Notes: generated from the letters alone by a model not told the origin. DNA of 25,274 nt from Podochytrium sp. JEL0797 (GCA_027596195.1 JADGJG010000292.1:1-25274); one strand, 5' to 3'. Counted from the first letter of the stretch, positions 8,668 through 19,151 are shown. Translations and numbers: made by a program.

Positions 8668-10089
8668 TCATAATCGAGCTGTTTCATTCAACCCCACCGC
8701 CTTCACTTCCTCACAAGCCAACACAACTTCCCTCACCAACCCCGTCACTTCCTCCATCGTATTATGCGCGTGCAAGCAAATCCTCAGCCGCTCGGCACCC
8801 TTGGCAACGGTGGGGGATCGAATCGGACGCACGTCGTATCCTTTCGATTGGAGGCGGGTGCAGACGCGGGAGCATTCCTTGTTTCCTGTTTGGGTGTGAT
8901 GATTAGGAGGGAGGTGGAGGGAGGGGGGGGGGGACAAACCTGGAACGATGATGGCTTGAATCGCGGTGTGAGAATCGATGGCTTCGATTCCGGGTGGCAT
9001 GGTTTTGAGTTGGTGTCGGAAATGGTGGATGATTTGATGCAGTTTGGATTGGAGCTGTTTCCGCAAAAGATGAGAAATAAAGATCGCGTTTTCGCTTTCG
9101 AAACTCACCTCGCTCGCGTCTTTACTCATTTGATCGTACGCGCACTTGATTGAGATTAGAGAGTGGACGGGGAGAGATGTGGAGTAGACGAGAGGTCGAG
9201 CGTAGTTGATCAGGAAATTGCGGAGTGTTGATGATCCGAGAACGACAGCTGGGGAATGAGGAACTCTGTTCAGTTACAGACCCAACCAAAATTCTTCGGG
9301 GATTTGTATACCTCCATGAGATCCAACCGCCTTTCCAAACGTATGCAGCCGCGCAAACGCATGCGATTCCAACCCCAACTCGCACACCAACCCGCGTCCA
9401 TTTTCACCACAAACCCCCGTCGAATGAGCTTCATCCACAATCAAATGCAGTCCACCCCCTCGGTTCCCCACTCTCTGCGCGAGTTGCACAATCTCGCGGA
9501 TTGGCGCAACGTCCCCGTCCATACTGTAAATCGACTCGACCATCACAATAATCCCCGGCATGAACTCCTTCCCAGCAAACAAAGATTCGATTCGAACCAC
9601 ATGCTCCCACACCAACTTCTCCAACACCCCAAGATCGTTATGTTTCCAACTTCTAACAACCACACCCGCCCGACACTGCTTCAACCCATCATGTACACTC
9701 GCATGCGCCAATTCATCATACAAGACAACAGAGCCCGGATGCGGGAGTGTCGCAAACAGACTCAAATTCGCATCGTACCCCGAGTTGAACAGGAGGGCCG
9801 TTTCGGAGCGATGGAATGCCGCGAGGTGGTGTTCGAGTTGGATGGCTGTGGGTGAGTTTCCGGAGAGGAGGCGGGATCCGGTGCTTCCGTGGAGGGGTTG
9901 GTGGAGGGAGGAGAGGGCGGAAAGGAAGCGATTGTGGAGATTTGAGCAGCGGGCTAGGCCGAGGTAGTCGTTGGATGAAAAGTCGCTGGCAGTGGGGTCT
10001 GTGATGCGGAGTGATCGCAGGAGGCCGGAAGAGTCACGACGATCCAAGGAGGTTTGGAGCAACGCGGTGAGCGGGTTGGTTTCTCGCAT
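8668..10089 (-). CDS. bioF: 8-amino-7-oxononanoate (KAPA) synthase-like, PLP enzyme with PTS1-like tail
   Basis: Alpha-oxoamine synthase family, fold-type I PLP enzyme. BioF condenses pimeloyl-CoA with L-alanine in biotin synthesis. Four exons on the minus strand: 10089-9312, 9248-9109, 9054-8940 and 8885-8668, giving 416 residues. Visible motifs are FSSNDYLGLA, HGSTGSRLLSGN, VDEAHSTGV (Asp219 and His222 of the cofactor site) and TFGKAVGSHGG, with the PLP lysine at Lys253. The last residues are ARL, which fits the PTS1 consensus; fungal and plant BioF enzymes are known to be peroxisomal. Intron 3 starts GTTTGT followed by a long C-run (minus strand). Related enzymes (glycine C-acetyltransferase, ALA synthase) are possible, but short length, no mitochondrial leader and motif spelling favour BioF. 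No other biotin gene is nearby. Confidence 0.88.
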
Positions 10090-10143
10090 TTCCGAGAAAT
10101 TGTTGCGATCAAACGAGGAATAATACAAGATTTACACTGACAG

Positions 10144-13063
10144 ATGGCTTTGAACATCACTCTCGGATTTATAGGCTGCTATTGCTACTTCCCATATGTT
10201 GACTTCAACAGCTCGCTCGTCACAAACTTCACGGCCGGAATTTCATCCAGCGAGTCCGAAACACAATTGACCTTGAACAGCGCGTTACCTTATTTCGCGG
10301 ATTTGGGCGGTCTCGCCGCCATTACCATCATCAACAACAGTTCCACAATTTTACCTGGTGTTACCGTGAACGTGAAACGGTTCAGCGATTGCAGGCCGTG
10401 GTGGCCCAGCGTGCAACAAGATTATCAAGGCGCGTCGGGGGGTTGGGCGTCTTCCATTATGAGTGACGATATCATCAACAAGAACATGGACGTGATTGGA
10501 GTGATAGGAAGCGAGTATAGCAGCACAGCCGCCGCGAGTGCTGAAGTGTTGTCGTGGGCCAGAATTCCTTATTGCTCCGGGGCTTCGCAATCGCCGAGGC
10601 TGTCCAACAAGCAAAACTATCCTTATTTCTGGCGCACACTTCCAGCAATGGGGTACGGCGAATATTTGGTTTCGTTGCTGAAAATGTGGAATGTGAAGCG
10701 AGTGGCGGTCTTGTATGAGAGTGACGATGATTTCTCTGTTCAATGTAAAGAGTTTTGCGTACAATCAAGTGAAACTAAGCTACCTGAATCAGTTTTTCTT
10801 GACATTCAGGGCTCATTGCGACGACATGGAATCAATATTCTTGCCGAAATCGCCTTGAAAACTCAATTCTCTCGCGATGATGTCGCGTACGCGTACGAAA
10901 CTTTAGAAAGAGAAGATGCGAGATATATTTTGATCAGCGGTCAATACAGCAATGGGTTTAACGCCAACATTTATAACGCGTTGGGACAACTTGGAATGGT
11001 GTCTCCAAAGCATGTTTGGATTGGAAACAACCCAATCAACTCCGTAAACGGAGTTTCAGGTAATGTATTGCCTGTTTAATTGCTAAAAATGTGTTATTAA
11101 TTCTTTCCTTAGATCAAATCTATCAACTCGCACAAGGATATGTTTTGCTCGCACCACCGAATCCCAAATTTACACTCCCTGTGGTGGTCGACTTCTACAA
11201 CCAGTTTCTGAAGCTCGCAGATATTGACGCGGATGTGCTTTCTCTTTCGAATGTGCTTATTGAACTGACTGCGGCAACGGTTTTTGATTGCGTTATGACC
11301 ATGCTCATTGGGATGGATAAAGTGAGATCAGCATCCATCTGTTCCCCCTAGTTAGTCTGCTTATTGTACAATCTATAGCTTTTGAAGTCGAATCGAAACT
11401 ATACCTCGGAGTTGTTGGCAACGCGTCAATTGCAAGAGTACATGGATTTCAAACTGTTCCAGAACACAGGTAAAGAAAGGAATAGTAGTAGAGAATAATT
11501 CAATGTTTTCAGGATATAACGGTGCCTCTTGGCAGCCAATCTCTCTCCGCGAATACGGCGATCTCTTGGTTCCGTACGCTGCTTATTCCTTCACTGGAGA
11601 AAAATACAACATGACGGCGTTTGGCCAAACCAATTTGAATGGAACGAGTTTTGAGTACATTAGTCCCATATTTAATGGAGGTGGGGGGGGGGGCTGTTTG
11701 TTATTTTGATGAATTGGCTTTTCTAAGATAATCGCGAGATTCAGGTTCATCCACCCCTCCTCCGGACGGCCCTCCGATCATATTATTCACAGAGTTGGTC
11801 TTGGATTCGCGATCTTTCGGTGGTAACGTGATTCTGGCACTCTTTCTTCTTGGCATCGTTGCATGCATTTTGGCTACCCTCTTTGGACTACGATATCAAC
11901 ACGCTTCCGCCATCAAACGAACGGGTCTTCCATTTCTGATAGCTGTTACTTTTGGTTCTATTATACTCTGCTGTTCGATTAAATTCTTCTACGGACAAGT
12001 GTCCACGGGATCCTGCATCGCGAGAGTCTGGTTCCAGGTGATTGGATACAGCATCGTGGTTGGGAGCATGATCATGAAGATGCAGCTGGGTTACAAACTC
12101 GTTTTGAGTAATCAAAAAGTAGGAAAGGGATTCAACACGTGGAGGTTTGTATTGGTTCCAGTGGCAGGGATCGCGATTGTGGAGGTGATTCTGCTTTGCG
12201 CGTGGCAAATTCGTACTCCTCACGGTACGCTGGCTGTGCAATTGTTGGACACTCCTCAATTCATGTTGGTGTGCGATAATGGTCCGGAGGTCTTTTCAAA
12301 TCCAATCACGATCGTGCTTATGGTGTACAACTATGGTCTCCTTGTGGTCTCGATTCTGTATATGATTCTGACGCGTGACATTGAACACTTTACGGGTGAA
12401 ACTGCGTTCGCCAGTTTGATTGTTGCGAGCTTTGGCGTTGCCGGGGTGATGGTGGTTCCTGTACTTGCTGTGAACGGGTCTGGAAGTGAAACGATGGTGA
12501 TGTTGCAAGTCGCCACGATTTTCATTCTCGTGAGTATCACGATGGGTGCAATTTACGGGCCGCAGGCTTTCTTTCTTGCCAGTGCAGTAGCTTCTGTTGC
12601 TACAACAAATGTGAAGCCAATGAATGCAACCGCTGTCGACCATTCTCGGCAAAATACCACGAGCACCAACAACCGCAATAGAGATCGACTCGGATCAAAG
12701 TTGAGCTCAAAACAGAGCGCGTTTCTCAGCAGCAGACAATTTGGTCAAGAGCGCGTTCAGTGGGTCCGAATTCCAGGAACCCGCTTGACTTTTCGATTTC
12801 GCCATTCGAGAGGAATATTTCAATGGTCTAAATGGTATGCCGTGGCTGGTGACATTGAATCACTGAACTCAAGGCGCTGGGTATCGATGCGATGTTGCGA
12901 GAACGTGTGGTGTTTTCGGGTTGTACCAGAAACGAAGGCCGTTCAATTTGGCTCTCTTGTTTCTATTAGAACAGGGAATGAAGGGAGGCGGAGTGAGTTT
13001 GAAGTTGAATTTCAGTCTCCCCAGGAGGCTTCCCAATTTGTTGGAATCCTTGGTGGGGAGTAG
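10144..13063 (+). CDS. Class C GPCR (GABA-B/glutamate-receptor-like) with C-terminal PH-like region
   Basis: Plasma-membrane receptor. Six exons: 10144-10758, 10810-11059, 11113-11321, 11379-11469, 11513-11680 and 11745-13063, giving 883 residues. Residues ~5-400 form a periplasmic-binding-type ligand domain (ANF_receptor): NITLGFIGCYCYFPYVDF, VIGVIGSEYSSTAAA, KRVAVLYESDDDFSVQCKEF. Seven hydrophobic segments lie at ~471-735, beginning NVILALFLLGIVACILATLF and ending near MGAIYGPQAFFLA, as in 7tm_3. The tail at ~779-882 looks like a folded domain with alternating aromatic beta-type strands and a last helix (SPQEASQFVGIL), reminiscent of a PH domain. The intron at 10759-10809 is 51 nt, has no stop and keeps frame, so an unspliced version would add 17 residues. 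No signal peptide precedes the ligand domain, and the ATG follows a CAG acceptor-like sequence, so an upstream exon may be missing. Confidence 0.88.
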
Positions 13064-13110
13064 TTAATTTTTTGGGAACTCCATCCCCACCACCATTTTC
13101 ATTTGTGATT

Positions 13111-13674
13111 CTATTTCGAAATAATAAGAACCCACCTTCCTCTGGGTCTTGCCGGGGTCGTCGGCGGTCTTGTGCGCGCCTTTTCAACCACTTCTTTTGA
13201 TCCCGAATCAACCCAACGTTTGAGCACGAGTGTTGTACAACCAACTTCCATCGCAGGATCCTTCAACTGCCACTCATAGAAGGAAGCGGGTTCAAACGGG
13301 TTCTGGAACGCGCTGTTCTTGGCATCCATTCCCACCCTGTATTGCCGAGACGGAATCTGTCCACCTCCAAAACTGCATCCAACCGTCCAAGTCGCTTGCA
13401 TGGCGGGCATGTTGACTTGCGTGAGTTTGCAGACCATTTTGAGGCCGGAATTGGTAGTGAGAGTGAGACTTCGAAAGGCGCCTTGGGCGTCGGTGTCCGT
13501 CAAGAGGGCGTATCGGATGGATGCAGTGTTGTGAGAGAGGATGTCGCTGTGTGTAGTTCCGTCCTTTTGTTTGACGGGGGTTGCGAAGTGGATGCTTTGG
13601 GGTACGGGGAAGGGAGGCGCGCTGGATTCGCTGGGCGGTAAGGGGAAGGAAGAGAGACTTTCTTTTTCAGACAT
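13111..13674 (-). CDS. Uncharacterised 187-residue protein
   Basis: An intact minus-strand frame, ATG at 13674 and stop at 13111, with no need for introns. The N-terminus (1-30) is Ser/Pro-rich and probably disordered (MSEKESLSSFPLPPSESSAP). The middle looks like a folded beta-rich domain, e.g. SIRYALLTDTDAQGAFRSL, MQATWTVGCSFGGGQIPSRQ, FYEWQLKDPAMEVGCTTLVL. The C-terminus is basic and Pro/Arg-rich (RTRPPTTPARPRGR). I see no signal peptide or membrane segment and do not recognise the family. It is convergent with the GPCR gene, with 47 bp between stop codons, and divergent from the EF-hand gene. A final exon after a possible GTGGGT donor near 13130 cannot be excluded. Confidence 0.6.
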   Translation of the reverse strand: MSEKESLSSFPLPPSESSAPPFPVPQSIHFATPVKQKDGTTHSDILSHNTASIRYALLTDTDAQGAFRSLTLTTNSGLKMVCKLTQVNMPAMQATWTVGCSFGGGQIPSRQYRVGMDAKNSAFQNPFEPASFYEWQLKDPAMEVGCTTLVLKRWVDSGSKEVVEKARTRPPTTPARPRGRWVLIISK

Positions 13675-14239
13675 GATTTGAGTGAAGACAAAGAGAGAGA
13701 TTTTGAGGATAAATTAAAGTTGCTTTTGATTGATTTGGACGCCACCCGTTCACGCGCCACTCAATTCACTGGAGGTGACTCGCGGCAAAGCTGGCCCAAC
13801 GATGCGCCAATCGACGTTTCAGCTGCCTTGATAACATTCCAAAAGTGCGGTGCAATGCCACTGTCCCATAACTCTTACCAGACGCTGTACAGCAGAAGCC
13901 AATTCATGGCCAATTCATGCCAAACAACTCATTTCCAACTCATGACCAATATGCCTCCCGAGAACGCCACTTACTCGCCACTCAAGAGCTCCCCTCCCCA
14001 TATATACCGTACCAATTCCCGTTTTGGATGCACCACAAAAACAAAAATCAATGCGAGTTTCTATCATTACCCTATCATTGCAACCCGGTTGATTTCGCAA
14101 GTCTTTGCTGACGTCTGCCCCCCGACGATCAAAGCATATTGCGACGTGCACACCGCAGTCTGCGTTCCTCTCTTTGTCGCTGGCTTCTTTTTCCCACCAG
14201 TGGAACCTCTTGGCTTTGCCTGATTGGTCACCACTCCAG
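13675..14239. other. Gap between orphan gene and EF-hand exon
   Basis: It should hold the divergent promoters of the orphan gene and the EF-hand gene, plus the latter's first exon. A TATA-like box lies at 14001-14006. An open plus-strand frame runs from 13678 to the TGA at 14221 and includes a Cys-containing hydrophobic stretch (VHTAVCVPLFVAGFFF), with a good polypyrimidine-CAG acceptor ending at 14200. No combination of donors I tried joins this to the EF-hand frame. Confidence 0.4.
14001..14006 (+). promoter_or_regulatory. Candidate TATA box for EF-hand gene
   Basis: TATATA in a C-rich context (CCCCATATATACC), about 50 bases upstream of an ATG at 14051 in an A-rich leader. The position is right for a core promoter of the EF-hand gene; this rests on the motif alone. 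Confidence 0.4.
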
Positions 14240-14604
14240 AATGCTTCCCATGCTTGTGGGATGCTGTTGACTACGCGCTGGCTCATCCTCCCAAAGGCGG
14301 ATTTCCACAGCATGGCCCTTGCAGTATGGATATGGTTGGTAGCGGATTCCACTCCATCACGGTTTCCTCGAGTTCTATTGTCGTTATTCCTCACCGCCAT
14401 GATGGATTGACGTTGCAACAATTTGAGAACTTGCTGCACATGTACGTGCCAGACGAGTTTTATGAGAAGGAAGGTCTCAACGCGACTGCCATTTTCGACG
14501 CTTTTGACAAAAACCACAATGGTCGCGTCAATTATTCCGAATTGAATACAGCTGAACTCAACGTGAATGTTGCAAACGCGGGTGTGAGGTGTCCTTCCCT
14601 TTAG
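14240..14604 (+). CDS. EF-hand calcium-binding protein (5' end unresolved)
   Basis: A coding segment of about 120 residues ends at the TAG at 14602. A canonical EF-hand loop, DKNHNGRVNYSE, is encoded at 14506-14541; positions 1, 3, 5, 7, 9 and 12 are D, N, N, R, N, E, so it should bind calcium. Only one loop is evident. The part before it is Cys-containing (CFPCLWDAVDYALAHPP) with a possible N-glycosylation site (NAT in GLNATAI), which would suit a secreted protein. The frame is closed upstream by a TGA at 14221, so at least one more 5' exon is needed; the acceptor at 14239 (CCACTCCAG) is a candidate. The start given is that acceptor, not a start codon. AATAAA follows at 14632. Confidence 0.6.
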
Positions 14605-14631
14605 TTGGAAATGAAAGCAGTTGTTCGTTCG

Positions 14632-14637
14632 AATAAA
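14632..14637 (+). promoter_or_regulatory. Poly(A) signal of EF-hand gene
   Basis: AATAAA 28 bases after the EF-hand stop codon and about 80 bases before the aconitase start codon, so the two genes are tightly packed head to tail. Confidence 0.45.
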
Positions 14638-14714
14638 CTCTGAAGTAATATTCTTGTACAGATTCTCCCTTTCCTTATCTCATCTCCCGCCTTGATCAAA
14701 AGATAACAAAAAAA

Positions 14715-17344
14715 ATGCTCTCACACGCGCAGCTTCTTTCGCGCGTTTCTTCGACGCTTCAGCGGGTGCAAAGCCAGGGCGGCATCTCCGCCACGGCCAA
14801 ACTGACTCTCGCCGAGAAGATGCTCTATGGCCACATCACTGGATCCATCTCCCCAATCACCCGTGGCGAGTCCTATCTCAAGCTGAAGCCAGACAGAGTG
14901 GCGATGCAGGATGCGAGTGCCCAGATGGCCATTCTGCAGTTTATGCTGTGCGGGAGCAAGACCACTTCGAGTAATTGTTCCCTAGTTATTTAGCGACTAC
15001 CACTAGGGCGTCCTATTAACTCCTTCCTAGTCCCCACCAGCATCCACTGCGACCACCTCATCCAGGCTCTCGACGGCGCAGACAAAGACCTCACTGCGTC
15101 GATGCTCAAAGAGAAGGAAATCTTTGACTTTCTCGAATCCGCCGCAAAGAAATACGCCATTGCATTTTGGGGCCCTGGCTCGGGAATCATCCACCAGATT
15201 GTGCTCGAAAACTATGCTGCCCCAGGATCACTGATGCTTGGTACGGATTCGCACACGCCAAATGCGGGTGGTTTGGGAATGCTGGCGATTGGTGTCGGAG
15301 GTAAATAGATCGCTGGATTATCCCGAATCTCACCCTCTCACCCTCGATTCTCAGGTGCCGATGCCGTTGACGGAATGGCCAACATTCCATGGGAACTCAA
15401 AGCACCCAAAATTCTCGGTGTTCGTTTGACGGGCAAATTGAGTGGCTGGGCAACCCCAAAAGACGTGATTCTCACGCTCGCGGGCAAACTGACTGTCCGT
15501 GGCGCGACCAACTACATTATCGAGTATTTCGGGCCCGGTACCGAGTCGCTTGGGTGTACCGGCATGGCAACCATCTGTAACATGGGTGCTGAGGTGAGGG
15601 AGAGCGGTTTGGAGCGTGGAGCGAGAGGAGGACTGAACTCCGCGATGCAACGCGTCGGGAGAGCTCGATTTTATGAACGCGAAACTAATCTCCAAAACTC
15701 TCACAGGTCGGCGCCACAACCTCCGTCTTCCCCTACAACACCGGCATGGCCCAGTACCTCCGCGCCACAAACCGCACCGAAGTCGCCACTGCTTCCGATG
15801 CCGCCCTCGCGCAAGGCCTCCTCCGCGCCGACGCCGGCTGCGAATACGACAAAGTCATCGAAATCAACCTCTCGGCCGTCGAACCCCACATCAACGGGCC
15901 CTTCACCCCGGACGCTGCCACTCCCATCTCCCAATTCAAACACCTTGTTGAAAAGAACGGGTGGCCGGATAAAGTGTCTGCGGGGTTGATTGGATCGTGT
16001 ACCAACTCGAGTTACGAAGACATGTCCCGCGTTTCTTCGATTGCGCGACAGGCTTCGGCCAAGGGGATCAAAACAACCTCTGAGTTCCTCGTCACCCCGG
16101 GTTCCGAACAAGTCCGTGCCACGATCGCCCGCGATGGAATCACTTCCGACCTCGAACGTATCGGCGGAAAAGTCCTCGCCAACGCGTGCGGGCCATGCAT
16201 CGGCCAATGGAATCGTGTGGACCCCGTCAAGAACGAATCCAACTCCATCCTCACGTCCTTTAACCGCAACTTCAAAGCGCGCAACGATGGGAGTTTGAAA
16301 ACCATGAACTTTTTGGCGTCCCCCGAGATTGTGACGGCCATGGCGCTTGCTGGCAAGCTCAGCTTTAATCCAGTTACGGATACGTTGAAGGGGAAGGATG
16401 GGAAGGAGTTTATGTTGGAAGCGCCTGCGGGGGATTCGTTGCCGCAGAATGGATTCGACGCGGGTGAGATTTCCTATTATATCAGCCTAATTTTGCGCAA
16501 TTGCTAAATCTTGCTAATTCCTCCCTTCCAGGCCGCATCGACTTCAAACCAAGCACAAACCCCACCCCCACCCCCTCCGTCCAAATCTCCGTCTCCCCAA
16601 CCTCCCAACGTCTCCAACTCCTCGCCCCCTTTGACGCATGGAACGGTCAAGAAATCAACGACATGAAGGTGCTCGTGAAGGTGCAAGGAAAATGCACCAC
16701 GGATCATATCAGTGCGGCGGGCGCGTGGCTCAAGTACAAAGGGCATTTGGACAATTTGGCGAATAACACGTTGATTGGAGCTGTGAATGCTTATACTGGG
16801 AAAGTCAACAGTGTTACCAACGAGTTGACTGGCAAGGTAAAACTAAAACACTTCCTCGATTTCCAATCTTTGTTTTCTCCCGCAAGCAAATCTCCAACAC
16901 CTCTTTCCCAAACAGGAAGACACAATCCCCAACGTTGCCCGCGCCTACAAATCCACCGCAACCCCGTGGACCATCATCGGCGACTGGAACTATGGCGAAG
17001 GTTCCGCCCGCGAACACGCAGCCCTCCAGCCCCGGTTCCTCGGCTGCCGCCTCATCATCTCCCGCTCCTTTGCGCGTATCCACGAAACGAACCTCAAGAA
17101 ACAAGGTGTGATTCCGCTCACGTTTGCGAACCCGGAGGATTACGATGCGATTACGGAAGGGTGTAGTGTTTCGACGAGGGGGTTGGTGGGGTTGGCGCCC
17201 GGGAAGGAGGTGGAGTTGGTTGTGGTGGGGAAAGAGGGGGGGGAGAAGGTTGTGAAGATGTGTCATACGTTGAGTGAGGATCAGGTGGCGTGGATTCGGG
17301 CGGGGTCGGCTTTGAATTTGATTCGTGATTCGAAGGCGGAGTAA
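14715..17344 (+). CDS. ACO1: Mitochondrial aconitate hydratase (aconitase)
   Basis: TCA-cycle enzyme that interconverts citrate and isocitrate in the mitochondrial matrix using a [4Fe-4S] cluster. Six exons: 14715-14970, 15031-15300, 15355-15593, 15707-16463, 16532-16836 and 16916-17344, giving 751 residues (yeast and human about 780). The N-terminus ([20 protein letters not shown]) is a basic amphipathic presequence. Family landmarks are [74 protein letters not shown] and [12 protein letters not shown] followed by [14 protein letters not shown]. The cluster cysteines are Cys353, Cys416 and Cys419. All introns are GT-AG and keep frame. A short antisense pseudogene copy of the CGPC region lies at 20448-20567. 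Confidence 0.96.
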
Positions 17345-17361
17345 TTAGATGAGGAAAGGGG

Positions 17362-17367
17362 AATAAA
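17362..17367 (+). promoter_or_regulatory. Poly(A) signal of aconitase gene
   Basis: AATAAA 18 bases after the aconitase stop codon. Confidence 0.5.
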
Positions 17368-17513
17368 TCAGAGATATCGTGTCGCCCGCTCGGGTGTTGA
17401 TGCGGCGAAATTCGTCGATTACTCATTATTATAAAAAGAAGAGAGAGAGGGGTGTTTATGGTGTCGGACGCACTCTAACGTTCGAAGGAATTAATGTGGG
17501 TGCGAACCAGCAA

Positions 17514-17534
17514 AAAAGGAGTCATGGTTGAACA
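17514..17534 (+). repeat. 21-bp direct repeat, copy 1
   Basis: AAAAGGAGTCATGGTTGA plus ACA, identical to 17612-17632 and 98 bp from it. It lies 203 bp upstream of the transporter start codon. A paired regulatory site is the simplest idea; no known factor is claimed. Confidence 0.7.
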
Positions 17535-17611
17535 CTCCTTCCGACACCCTGCAATTACACACCGCTCCTTGAAATTCAGTCTAGTTCTCCGAGTCAATTA
17601 GCAATCAACTC

Positions 17612-17632
17612 AAAAGGAGTCATGGTTGAACA
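17612..17632 (+). repeat. 21-bp direct repeat, copy 2
   Basis: Exact second copy of the 21-bp sequence at 17514-17534, about 105 bp upstream of the transporter start codon. The flanks differ, so only the 21-bp core is conserved. Confidence 0.7.
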
Positions 17633-17736
17633 TTTTTCCGGTCAATTTAATTACTCACCGCCTGGGCGAAATTTTTTTTCGTCCCCTGCCTCCCTCGTTT
17701 TTTTAACAATCATAAGCCCCATTTCAAACTCTTTCG

Positions 17737-19151
17737 ATGCAAAAGCCTGATGAGGAACTGGGAAGCGACCCAAACGTGCTGGACACGGAGTCGCCGGATC
17801 TTGACGAATCTTCCGATTTTCCCGATGGTGGATTGGAAGCATGGCTGGTGGTCTTTGCGAGCTTTGTTGCCAACTTTATCGTGTGTGGTAAGCTTTCTGT
17901 TGCTTTCAAATTGCTAGCCTGCATCAATTTGCTCACTTCTTGTTTTGCAGGAATGATGTACTCGTTTGGCATTTATAACTCATATTACCTGAACCTCCTG
18001 CATGCACAAGCATTCGAAGTCGCGTTGATTGGGTCCGTTGGGAGCTCATTACTTGCTGCTGTGGGCATGTTGTCGGGATACTTGAACGAACGATTTGGTC
18101 CGCGGCGAACAGTGTTTCTCGGATCCGTCGTTCTCAGCCTGGGACTGCTATTGGCATCATTTACTACATCTATTGCACTGCTGATATTGACGCAAGGTGT
18201 GTGTGTGTTTGTTCGCGCCAGAAGATTTTATCCGTTCTGACGCATATGACAGGTCTTATGTTCGGCATCGGCGCTTCCTTCGTCTATTTCCCTGCCATCA
18301 GTTTACCGTCTCAATATTTCGACAAAAACCGAGGACTGGCGACGGGGATCGCTGTAGCCGGCTCCGGGTGCGGCGGACTCGTGTTTTCCGTCATCACAGA
18401 GCAAATGCTGACCCACATCGGTCTCGCATGGACACTGCGAGCCAGTGCAATCATTTGCTTCACTTCTCTCTTACTCGTGACTCCACTCATGAAGTCGCGT
18501 GTTGCATCGCCCACCACCACTGACCCCGAAGCATCCAATTGCGACCAGAAACCCGCTCCCACCAAAAGACCATTCCTCAAAAACCCAATCTTCTACTTCC
18601 TCTGTCTCTCCTGCTTCCTCTCCAACTGGCTCTCCAACATTCCCATGAACTATCTCTCCGTATTCGCCGAAAAGGAGGTGCACGTGTCGTTACAAGGGCA
18701 AAGCAACATTCTCGCAGTGTACAACGCGTGTAATATTCTCGGGAGGATCGTGATGGGATTCACCAGTGATTTGTTTGGACCGTTGAATTCTCTGGTCATG
18801 AGTATGAGTATCACCGTTGCGGCTATTTTCTGGTGGCTCGGGGTGTCAACCTATCCAGAGCTTATGGGCTTCGGAGCAGTCAACGGATTCTTTGACGGTG
18901 CATTCTGGGGTCTCTTCCCCGTCGTGATTGCAAGCGTATTCGGCGCCGATGAAAACTTGACGTCCATGATTGGAATCATTTACACGCTCTGCGCGTTCGG
19001 GGTCGCGAGCGCGCCTGTGGCGGGGTGGTTGGAACAGGAGTATGGGTTTCGGGATATGATTTTGTATGCTGGGGGTGTGAGTGTTGTGGCGGCTGGGTTT
19101 GGGATTGTGGCGAGGGTGAGTGTGTCGAGGAGGGTGTTTAGGAAGGTTTAG
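17737..19151 (+). CDS. MFS transporter, monocarboxylate-porter (MCT/SLC16, fungal MCH) type
   Basis: Three exons: 17737-17887, 17951-18196 and 18253-19151, giving 431 residues. The N-terminal 30 residues are acidic and cytosolic. The first membrane segment follows DGGLEAWLVVFASFVANFIV, the typical start of fungal MCT-like proteins. Twelve membrane segments can be counted, with a central basic/polar loop at about residues 225-255 (EASNCDQKPAPTKRPFLKN). The MFS loop 2-3 signature appears as GYLNERFGPRRT, and the later half has NILGRIVMGFTSDLFGP. The family moves monocarboxylates, riboflavin or other small molecules; the substrate cannot be assigned, and some fungal members have lost monocarboxylate activity. 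Introns are 63 and 56 nt, GT-AG, in frame. Confidence 0.9.

Larger units (their letters stand above)
17345..17736. other. Aconitase-MFS intergenic region
   Basis: No gene. It contains the aconitase poly(A) signal (17362), a pair of identical 21-bp direct repeats (17514-17534 and 17612-17632), and an inverted pair GTGTCGGA/TCCGACAC at 17461-17468 and 17542-17549. It ends in a T-rich stretch just before the transporter start. The repeats lie where the transporter promoter should be. Confidence 0.6.

Noticed and set aside
14105..14410. Alternative frame through the EF-hand exon (WNLLALPDWSPLQN...)
   Set aside because: It follows a good acceptor but conflicts with the frame that encodes the canonical EF-hand loop.
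15701..16207. Minus-strand open frame opposite aconitase
   Set aside because: Shadow frame of a highly conserved enzyme.
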